Source of the DNA: Lachnospiraceae bacterium
Lineage (GTDB): Bacteria > Bacillota > Clostridia > Lachnospirales > Lachnospiraceae
Assembly (NCBI GenBank): GCA_021205045.1
Contig: JAJPYH010000033.1
Location: forward strand, 1 to 11,340
Direction: 5' to 3'
Length of the DNA stretch: 11,340 bases
The position numbers and the translations under genes are program-made. The notes below the pieces were generated by a model. That model saw nothing but the letters and a program-made list of their open reading frames with translations, ran no database searches and had not been told where the DNA came from. Positions 5,008-11,340 of this stretch are shown piece after piece; the stretch's first letter is position 1; each line of letters opens with the position of its first letter.

Positions 5008-7215
5008 ATGAACAAAAATAACCTTGATGAATATAACAACAATCAGAATCAGCCAAATGACAAGGAAAATGGCAATCACGGGAAAGGCGGACCGGGCGGC
5101 AATAATAACCGGCCGAATATTATTGCCTTTATCATTACCACCGTGGTCTGCATTATACTGCTGTTAAGCATGTCCAACGCGCTGACCGGCAACTCCCAGG
5201 AGGAAATTACTTACAATGAGTTCCTGGGTCTGCTGGAAGCGGATCAGATTGAACTGGTGCAGATCAGCGATTCTGTAATTTATATGCAGCTGAAGGATGA
5301 GAGTGAAACCCTGAATCCTCTGGAAGCCTATTACGCCCAGCCCAGTCAGAAGGTTTACAAGACTGCGATGATGGAAGATTATGATACACTGTCAGCCAGG
5401 CTGATTGAGGCAGGCGTGGATTTCTCCGGCACCATTCCCAGTACCTCGGGCACCATTCTTACCATGCTGCTGTCTTATGTGCTGCCGATTGTGCTTGTCT
5501 GGGGTGCGTTTTACTTTATCATGCGCAGGATGGGCGGCGGACACGGCGGCGGTCTTTTCAATATGGGCAAAAATACCGCTAAGGTTTACAATCCGGAGAA
5601 TACATCGGTGACTTTCGCTGATGTGGCCGGTGAGGACGAGGCCAAGGAATCGCTGGTGGAGGTTGTGGATTTCCTGCACAATCCGGCCAAATATTCGGGG
5701 ATTGGAGCGCGCCTTCCCAAGGGAGCTTTACTGGTGGGGCCTCCCGGAACGGGGAAAACTTTGCTCGCCAAGGCGGTGGCCGGTGAGGCCAAGGTGCCGT
5801 TCTTTTCTCTGACCGGTTCCGATTTTGTGGAAATGTATGTAGGCATGGGTGCTTCCCGTGTGAGAAGCCTGTTTGAGGATGCCAATAAAAACGCGCCCTG
5901 TATTATTTTTATTGATGAGATTGACGCCATCGGCCGCAGCCGTGACAGCAGATACGGCGGCGGGGACAGTGAACGGGAGCAGACTTTAAACCAGCTGCTC
6001 TCCGAGATGGATGGATTTGATTCCAGCAAGGGTATTTTTATTCTGGCCGCTACCAATCGTCCGGAGATTCTGGATAAGGCTCTTCTGCGCCCGGGTCGTC
6101 TTGACAGGCGCATCATTGTGGAGCACCCGGACTTAAAGGGACGTGTGGAGATACTGAAGGTTCATGCCAAGGGCGTGAAGCTGGATGAAACCGTAGATTT
6201 AAAGGAAATTGCTCTGGCTACCAGCGGCGCTGTGGGTTCCGACCTGGCCAATATGATCAACGAGGCTGCCATCAACGCGGTCAAGGAGGGCAGGGAGTTA
6301 GTCAGCCAGAAGGATCTGTTCGGCGCGGTGGAGCAGGTGCTGGTGGGCAAAGAAAAGAAAGACCGTATCATGAGCCAGGAGGAACGCAGAATTGTCTCCT
6401 ATCATGAGGTGGGGCATGCATTGATTACTGCCCTGCAGAAAAACAGCGAACCGGTGCAGAAGATTACCATTGTCCCCAGGACTATGGGTGCGCTGGGCTA
6501 TGTGATGCAGGTGCCGGAGGAGGAAAAGTATTTAAACTCCAAAGAAGAGCTGTGTGACAGACTGGTGGAGCTTCTGGGCGGCCGGGCCGCGGAGGAGCTG
6601 GTATTCCACAGTGTTACTACCGGAGCTTCCAATGATATTGAAAAAGCGACAGAAATCGCCCGTTCCATGATCACTCAGTATGGTATGAGCGACCGCTTTG
6701 GCCTGATGTGCCTGGAGACGGTGGAGAGTCAGTATCTGAGCGGCAATAAGCGTCTGATGTGCGCCGATTCCACTGCCGCCATGGTGGACGATGAGGTGAT
6801 GAAACTCTTAAAGGAGAGTTATCAGAAGGCGCTGGATCTTTTGAAGGATAACCGGGAGGTTATGGACCGACTGGCGGAGTTCCTGATTGAGAAGGAGACC
6901 ATCACCGGCAAGGAGTTTATGAAGATTTTCCGGGAGCTGAAGGGGATTCCGGAGCCGGAGGAGACAGAAGAGGAAAAGAAGGATCGACTGTTAGAGAAAA
7001 CTTTTGGAAGCCGGACGGATGATGCCGGGCAGACTCCGGCTGTGCAGGAGGAGCAGAAGCCCTCTGATGAACCGGAACCGGCAAAGGAGGAGAAGGACAA
7101 CTTTCAGAAAACGCTGGATCAGCAGACGCTGCGGCAGTTAAGAGACGCAGAAGAGGGGAATCCCCCGGGCAGAGGGAGATTTTCCGGGGCTGATTATAAA
7201 GATCAGGAGGAGTAA
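5008..7215 (+). CDS. ftsH: ATP-dependent zinc metalloprotease FtsH
   Basis: Membrane-anchored AAA+ protease that pulls out and degrades damaged membrane proteins and some cytosolic regulators, working as a hexamer. Order in the 735 residues: a hydrophilic Asn/Gly-rich N-terminus (1-35), TM1 (about 36-57), an extracytoplasmic domain, TM2 (about 149-172), a Gly-rich linker (176-182), Walker A GPPGTGKT at 244-251, Walker B IIFIDEID at 299-306, a second region of homology with arginine fingers near R361 and R364, and the zinc protease motif HEVGH at 466-470 with D543 as likely third ligand. The pore motif reads MYVGMG (276-281), with Tyr where E. coli has Phe. The tail (about 645-735) is long, acidic and low complexity, beyond the usual core. 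The ATG follows CGGGGA with about 6 nt spacing, weaker than the neighbours' sites. First gene of the right-hand operon. Confidence 0.98.
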   Translation: MNKNNLDEYNNNQNQPNDKENGNHGKGGPGGNNNRPNIIAFIITTVVCIILLLSMSNALTGNSQEEITYNEFLGLLEADQIELVQISDSVIYMQLKDESETLNPLEAYYAQPSQKVYKTAMMEDYDTLSARLIEAGVDFSGTIPSTSGTILTMLLSYVLPIVLVWGAFYFIMRRMGGGHGGGLFNMGKNTAKVYNPENTSVTFADVAGEDEAKESLVEVVDFLHNPAKYSGIGARLPKGALLVGPPGTGKTLLAKAVAGEAKVPFFSLTGSDFVEMYVGMGASRVRSLFEDANKNAPCIIFIDEIDAIGRSRDSRYGGGDSEREQTLNQLLSEMDGFDSSKGIFILAATNRPEILDKALLRPGRLDRRIIVEHPDLKGRVEILKVHAKGVKLDETVDLKEIALATSGAVGSDLANMINEAAINAVKEGRELVSQKDLFGAVEQVLVGKEKKDRIMSQEERRIVSYHEVGHALITALQKNSEPVQKITIVPRTMGALGYVMQVPEEEKYLNSKEELCDRLVELLGGRAAEELVFHSVTTGASNDIEKATEIARSMITQYGMSDRFGLMCLETVESQYLSGNKRLMCADSTAAMVDDEVMKLLKESYQKALDLLKDNREVMDRLAEFLIEKETITGKEFMKIFRELKGIPEPEETEEEKKDRLLEKTFGSRTDDAGQTPAVQEEQKPSDEPEPAKEEKDNFQKTLDQQTLRQLRDAEEGNPPGRGRFSGADYKDQEE

Positions 7216-7268
7216 GGCGGCCTCGGGATCTCAAAATCAATAAAAATCCGCAGGAGGGAATCTTGCAG

Positions 7269-9218
7269 ATGTTTCAACTGGAGGAGGAATTAAAGAAGCT
7301 ACCCAAAAAGCCTGGCGTGTACCTGATGCATGACCAGGCTGATGCTGTTATATATGTAGGAAAGGCGGTCAACCTTCATAACCGGGTGCGAAGCTATTTT
7401 CGCAAAAATATAGGGCGCGGCCCCTGGATTGACAGGATGGTCAGCCAGATTGCACGCTTTGAGTATATCGTGACAGATTCTGAGCTGGAAGCTCTTGTGC
7501 TGGAGAATAATCTGATCAAGGAGTACAGTCCCAAATACAATACTCTCTTAAAGGATGGAAAGACTTATCCGTATATTAAAGTGACGGTGGGGGAGCCCTA
7601 CCCCAGAGTACTCTTTTCCAGGAAGCTTCAGAAGGATAAATCCCGCTATTTCGGGCCCTATTCCAGCGCTGCGGCGGTGAAAGACACCATCGAACTGATC
7701 AATAAGCTTTTCGGGCTTCGCAGCTGCAACAGAAATCTGCCCAGAGAGATTGGGCAGGAGAGAGCCTGCTTAAATCATCATATTGGACAGTGCGCTGCCC
7801 CCTGCCAGGGCTATATTTCCAGAGAGGAGTACGGGCAGAGGGTTCGTAAGGCGCTTGCGTTTCTGAACGGAGACCATCAGGCGGCGATGGAGGAGCTTTC
7901 GCAGAAAATGCTTGCGGCCAGCGAGAAGATGGAATTCGAGGAGGCAGCCCGCTATCGGGATCTGATGGCCAGCGTACAGGCAGTCAGTGAAAAGCAGAAG
8001 ATCACCGACAGCGGCCAGGAGGATAAGGATATCATCGCCCTTGCCAGAGATGAGTCCGACTGCGTGATACAGGTTTTTTTTGTGCGCGGCGGCAGGATGA
8101 TCGGCAGAGAGCATTATTATATGACGAAAATCGGAAATCGTCCCAGGGAGGAGCTTTTAAGGGAATTTATTTTACAGTTTTACGGAGGAACACCTTTTAT
8201 CCCCAAAGAACTGATGGTGGAGTGCGACTTTGAGGAGAGGGAGCTTCTGGAGCAATGGCTGACGGGCATTCGGGGTACGAAAGTCTATATCAGAGTTCCT
8301 GTAAAGGGCAGTAAGGAAAAACTGGTGGAGCTTGCTCACAATAACGCTTTCATGGTGCTGACCAAGGACAGGGAAAAGCTTAAGAGAGAGGAAGGGCGCA
8401 CCATCGGCGCAGTAAAAGAGATACAGACTCTCCTGGGATTGGAGAAGCTGAACCGCATGGAGGCCTTTGACATTTCCAATACCAACGGTTTTGAGAATGT
8501 TGGTTCTATGGTAGTCTATGAAAAGGGAAAACCCAAGAAAAGTGATTATCGAAAATTCCGGATGCGGACGGTTACAGGGCCGGATGATTATGCCTGCATG
8601 CGGGAGGTGCTGACCAGACGCTTTACCCACGGAATTGAAGAGACCAGGCAGCTTCAGGAAAAGAATGTGGATTCGGAGTTTGGAAGCTTTACGAAATTTC
8701 CGGATCTGTTACTGATGGACGGAGGAAAAGGACAGGTCAATATTGCTCTGGAGGTGTTAGAGGAGCTACATCTGGATATTCCGGTCTGCGGTATGGTGAA
8801 GGATGATTTTCACCGCACCAGGGGACTTTACTATCATAATGAGGAGCTGCCCATAGATACGCACTCCGAAGGCTTTATGCTGATTACGAGAATCCAGGAC
8901 GAGGCTCACCGCTTTGCTATCGAGTATCATAAAAGCCTGAGGGAGAAGGATCAGGTGAAGAGCCTGCTGGATGAGATTCCGGGGGTTGGACCGGCCAGGA
9001 GAAAGGCTCTGATGAGGCATTTCGATTCCATTACCGCGATCAGAAACGCGAGTCTGGAGGAGCTGGCGGCGGTGCCGGAGATTCCCTATAGTGAGGCGAA
9101 GAAGATCCGGGAGTTTTTTGAAGGGCAGGAAAACGGTCCGCGGGAACAGGAAACAGCCCCAAAAGAGAGCAGGACGAGTAACGGCGGGATAAAACGGAGC
9201 AGGGATAAGCGAGAATAG
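7269..9218 (+). CDS. uvrC: UvrABC excinuclease subunit C
   Basis: Makes both incisions around a DNA lesion in nucleotide excision repair, recruited by UvrB. In 649 residues: a GIY-YIG nuclease domain for the 3' cut (PGVYLM near 15-20, IYVGKA..L..R at 28-41); cysteines C153, C167, C175 and C179, matching the iron-sulfur site known in UvrC; a UVR domain that binds UvrB (about 205-240); an RNase H-like nuclease for the 5' cut with D401 (FDIS), D484 (LLMDGG), D544 and H547 (DEAHRF); and a helix-hairpin-helix pair (about 563-616). A charged tail follows. I chose the ATG at 7269 because MFQLEEELKKLP aligns with the family's usual start. A TTG at 7263, nearer to AGGAGGG (7252-7258), would add two residues. 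The gap to ftsH is 53 nt with no hairpin, suggesting a shared transcript. Confidence 0.97.
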   Translation: MFQLEEELKKLPKKPGVYLMHDQADAVIYVGKAVNLHNRVRSYFRKNIGRGPWIDRMVSQIARFEYIVTDSELEALVLENNLIKEYSPKYNTLLKDGKTYPYIKVTVGEPYPRVLFSRKLQKDKSRYFGPYSSAAAVKDTIELINKLFGLRSCNRNLPREIGQERACLNHHIGQCAAPCQGYISREEYGQRVRKALAFLNGDHQAAMEELSQKMLAASEKMEFEEAARYRDLMASVQAVSEKQKITDSGQEDKDIIALARDESDCVIQVFFVRGGRMIGREHYYMTKIGNRPREELLREFILQFYGGTPFIPKELMVECDFEERELLEQWLTGIRGTKVYIRVPVKGSKEKLVELAHNNAFMVLTKDREKLKREEGRTIGAVKEIQTLLGLEKLNRMEAFDISNTNGFENVGSMVVYEKGKPKKSDYRKFRMRTVTGPDDYACMREVLTRRFTHGIEETRQLQEKNVDSEFGSFTKFPDLLLMDGGKGQVNIALEVLEELHLDIPVCGMVKDDFHRTRGLYYHNEELPIDTHSEGFMLITRIQDEAHRFAIEYHKSLREKDQVKSLLDEIPGVGPARRKALMRHFDSITAIRNASLEELAAVPEIPYSEAKKIREFFEGQENGPREQETAPKESRTSNGGIKRSRDKRE

Positions 9219-9253
9219 CAAAAAGAACATACTATAAATACAGGAGGATTCCT

Positions 9254-10195
9254 ATGGGGAACGGGGTATATTTAAAGGAACTGGTGAGAGATCTGGATAT
9301 CAAAAGCCTGATTCCGGAGATTGATTTCAACAAGCGGAAAATTTACGAGGCGGATGTCAACCGCACTGCGCTGCCTCTGGCTGGATATTTTGACTATTTT
9401 GACGGAAACCGCTTACAGATCATCGGTCTGGTGGAGGCCAGCTATCTGCTGCAGCTTTCTGAGGAGAGGAAGGAAGAGGTTTACAGCAAATTGATGTCTT
9501 ATCATGAAATTCCGGCCATTGTGTTCTGCAGAGGGCTGGAGCCGGATGCGCTTTTTTTACAGAAGGCCCTGGAAAACGGGATTCCGGTATTTACCTCCGA
9601 TAAGACGACTTCTCATTTTACGGCGGAGGCCATCCGATGGCTGGGCTATAAGCTGGCGCCGGTGATTCGCATTCACGGCGTGCTGGTGGATGTATATGGC
9701 GAAGGAGTTCTGATCACGGGCAACAGCGGCATCGGTAAATCGGAAGCGGCGCTGGAGCTGGTAAAGCGCGGCCACCGTCTGGTCAGTGACGACGCGGTGG
9801 AAATCCGCAAGATCAGTGATACTTCCCTGATTGGCAGCGCACCGGATGTGACCAAGCATTTTATTGAGCTTCGGGGAATCGGCATTGTGGATATCAAGGA
9901 AATGTTCGGTGTATCCAGTGTCAGGGAGAGCCATGAGATCAATCTGGTCATCAATCTGGAGGAGTGGGACAGAGAGAGAGAGTATGACCGCATTGGGCTG
10001 GAGGAGCAGTATACAGAGTATCTGGGCAATAAGATCGTAAGCCACACCATTCCTATCCGCCCGGGCAGAAATCTGGCGGTAATTGTGGAAAGCGCGGCCA
10101 TCAATTACAGGGAAAAGCAGATGGGGTATAACGCGGCAAAAGAGCTGTACCGGCGTCTGCAGCAATCTATGGCGCACAGGAATGCTGAAGATTGA
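9254..10195 (+). CDS. hprK: HPr kinase/phosphorylase
   Basis: Phosphorylates Ser46 of HPr when glycolytic intermediates are high and reverses this with phosphate; HPr-Ser-P then works with CcpA in carbon catabolite repression and inducer exclusion. The 313-residue length is usual. The N-terminal domain (about 1-130) precedes the catalytic core with IHGVLVDVYG at 140-149 (active-site H141), a P-loop GNSGIGKS at 156-163, SDDAVEI at 178-184 (catalytic Asp) and the family signature ELRGIGIVDI at 205-214. The second P-loop position is Asn where I recall Asp in Bacillus and Lactobacillus enzymes; probably tolerated variation. The start is clear: AGGAGG at 9242-9247 and ATG 6 nt later. It lies 35 nt after uvrC and 49 nt before a glucokinase, a Clostridia-like order. 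An AT-rich TACTATAAAT in the uvrC-hprK gap lacks a -35, so I do not call a promoter. Confidence 0.97.
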   Translation: MGNGVYLKELVRDLDIKSLIPEIDFNKRKIYEADVNRTALPLAGYFDYFDGNRLQIIGLVEASYLLQLSEERKEEVYSKLMSYHEIPAIVFCRGLEPDALFLQKALENGIPVFTSDKTTSHFTAEAIRWLGYKLAPVIRIHGVLVDVYGEGVLITGNSGIGKSEAALELVKRGHRLVSDDAVEIRKISDTSLIGSAPDVTKHFIELRGIGIVDIKEMFGVSSVRESHEINLVINLEEWDREREYDRIGLEEQYTEYLGNKIVSHTIPIRPGRNLAVIVESAAINYREKQMGYNAAKELYRRLQQSMAHRNAED

Positions 10196-10244
10196 GCCAC
10201 AGGTGATAGCGCATGAAAGTAAAATGAGTATGGAGGGGCACAAA

Positions 10245-11183
10245 ATGGGTAAAATCGTATTTGGGGTAGATATAGGGGGAACTACCGTAAAGCTGGGAAT
10301 GTTTGATGATCAGGGTGTGGTGCTGGAAAAGTGGGAGATTCCCACCAGAACAGAAAATCACGGAAGCCTGATTTTGGCAGATATCGCGGAAAGCGTCAGC
10401 GTGAGGATGACTGACAGCGGTTATTCTAAAGAGGATGTGCTGGGCATCGGCGTGGGTGCGCCGGGTCCGGTGGACGCGAAAGGAACGATTGGCGGAGCAG
10501 TGAATCTTGGCTGGGGAGAGCTTAACATCGCAGAGATTTTACAACCGCTTGCGGGAGTGCCTGTGAAGGCAGGGAATGATGCCAATGTGGCGGCCCTTGG
10601 CGAGATGTGGAAGGGCGGCGGCCAGGGATGTCAGGATATGGTGGCTGTCACGCTGGGAACCGGTGTCGGCGGCGGCATCATCGTGAACGGCTCTCTTGTA
10701 TCCGGTTATCATGGCGCCGGCGGGGAAATCGGACATATGCTGGTGGAAGAGGCGGAAACTGACAGCTGCAATTGCGGTCTGCGGGGCTGCCTTGAGCAGT
10801 ATGCCTCCGCCCCCGGCGGGGTCCGGCTGGCAAAGAGCCGTCTGGCGGAGGAGCAGGCGCCCAGCAGCTTAAGAACATTTAAGAAACTGACCTGTAAGGA
10901 TGTATGGGATGCCGTGAAGGCAGGGGATGCTGTAGCTATAGAGGTGGCGGAGCGCTTTGGCTATTATCTGGGCAAGGGGCTGGCAGCTGTGGCCAGTGTG
11001 GTTAATCCGGAGGCCTTTGTCATTGGCGGCGGCGTCAGTAAGGCAGGGGAAATTCTGTTTGACTATATTGCGCCCCAGTATCAGAGATTTGCCTTTGCAG
11101 GCAGCAGGAAAGCCAGATTCCTTCTGGCAAAGCTTGGCAATGACGCGGGTATTTACGGGGCGGCGAAGCTGATATTGCAGTAA
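10245..11183 (+). CDS. glk: ROK-family glucokinase
   Basis: Probably phosphorylates glucose to glucose-6-phosphate with ATP, in the cytosol. The 312 residues show the ROK pattern: phosphate motif DIGGT at 9-13, catalytic Asp D112 in GNDANVAALGE, phosphate 2 motif TLGTGVGGG at 136-144, zinc site H164, C175, C177 and C182 (CNCGLRGCLEQYAS), and VIGGGVS at 259-265 near the adenosine pocket. Zinc ligands and catalytic Asp are intact. After the zinc site, SAPGG replaces the more usual SATGI-type helix start, a mild oddity. I chose ATG 10245 since GGAGGGG (10232-10238) sits 6 nt before it; upstream in-frame ATGs overlap hprK or precede this site. ROK members also include N-acetylmannosamine, fructose and allose kinases, so substrate is likely but not certain. 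There is no N-terminal helix-turn-helix, so it is not a ROK repressor. Its neighbour hprK supports a role in sugar use. Confidence 0.93.
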   Translation: MGKIVFGVDIGGTTVKLGMFDDQGVVLEKWEIPTRTENHGSLILADIAESVSVRMTDSGYSKEDVLGIGVGAPGPVDAKGTIGGAVNLGWGELNIAEILQPLAGVPVKAGNDANVAALGEMWKGGGQGCQDMVAVTLGTGVGGGIIVNGSLVSGYHGAGGEIGHMLVEEAETDSCNCGLRGCLEQYASAPGGVRLAKSRLAEEQAPSSLRTFKKLTCKDVWDAVKAGDAVAIEVAERFGYYLGKGLAAVASVVNPEAFVIGGGVSKAGEILFDYIAPQYQRFAFAGSRKARFLLAKLGNDAGIYGAAKLILQ

Positions 11184-11238
11184 AACAGTATTTTGATGAG
11201 GCATGGCGGACGGACAGGAGGAGCCTGACTTTCCCAAT

Positions 11239-11267
11239 AAACGGTGAATTGGATTATGACCGTTTTT
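11239..11267 (+). terminator. Weak intrinsic terminator after glk
   Basis: AAACGGT (11239-11245) pairs with ACCGTTT (11259-11265) across a 13-nt loop, and the T run extends to 11267 (TTTTT). The stem is short (7 bp) and the loop large, so strength is doubtful. It is placed 55 nt after the glucokinase stop. The remaining bases to 11340 contain no gene, RNA or promoter I can support. Confidence 0.45.
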
Positions 11268-11340
11268 CAGCCATTGATGTGAGGATGAAGTTTGAAACAG
11301 TTAGATAGTAGTGGTTAGACGAAAAATAGCGTACAGCAAA

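Noticed and set aside
10083..10244. Longer glucokinase start at 10083
   Set aside because: The 54 extra residues overlap hprK in another frame, look nothing like the ROK N-terminus, and precede the GGAGGGG site that fits ATG 10245.
11184..11306. Open frame after glk ending at TAG 11304-11306 (reads ...LDYDRFSAIDVRMKFETVR)
   Set aside because: It has no ATG or GTG start at a fitting distance from the AGGAGG at 11217-11222; the only candidate, TTG at 11249, is 26 nt away. It overlaps the likely terminator. A gene remnant is possible but unsupported.
11292..11320. TTGAAA-17-TTAGAC as a promoter for a gene beyond the window
   Set aside because: The -10 matches TATAAT at too few positions and no downstream gene is visible.

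Overview
The window looks like chromosomal DNA of a low-to-mid GC Firmicute, most likely a gut-type Clostridia of the Lachnospiraceae kind. The grounds are HPr kinase (hprK), strong AGGAGG-type ribosome binding sites before nearly every gene, sigma-A-like promoters, a DUF5685 protein next to a J-domain protein, and a uvrC-hprK-ROK kinase gene order. The genus call is inference. I see no insertion sequence, prophage, CRISPR array, tRNA or rRNA.

Left block (82-2948, + strand). Four tightly spaced genes form a probable operon: a small two-helix membrane protein with a C-terminal zinc ribbon, a DUF5685 protein, a non-canonical J-domain protein (J domain, Gly/Tyr-rich linker, TPR-like helices, Cys/Gly-rich tail) and a HAD-family hydrolase. 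The HAD gene is the oddest item here. Its good ribosome binding site and ATG (2092) are in a different frame from its catalytic body, and the two frames meet at an in-register A AAA AAC heptamer with AGGGAG 14 nt upstream. It is either a programmed -1 frameshift, a homopolymer indel (real or from sequencing), or a phase-variable gene.

Middle (3025-5007). A perfect 12-bp hairpin separates the HAD gene from the convergent CTP synthase gene pyrG (- strand). The 314-bp divergent region between pyrG and ftsH carries a candidate extended -10 promoter for pyrG, a TTGATT-18-TATAAT promoter for ftsH, a 23-bp palindrome over the ftsH -35 box, and a run of seven G inside the same promoter spacer.

Right block (5008-11183, + strand). 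ftsH (membrane AAA+ zinc protease), uvrC (excision nuclease subunit), hprK (HPr Ser46 kinase/phosphorylase) and a ROK-family glucokinase follow with gaps of 34-53 nt and no clear terminator between them, so they are probably co-transcribed from the ftsH promoter. hprK and the glucokinase link to sugar use: glucokinase makes glucose-6-phosphate and HprK reads glycolytic intermediates to set catabolite repression. ftsH and uvrC are housekeeping. A weak hairpin with a T run follows the glucokinase, and the last ~75 bases show no gene I can support.

Most of the window is ordinary core genome. The parts worth attention are the HAD frameshift, the pyrG-ftsH control region, and the DUF5685/J-protein pair.
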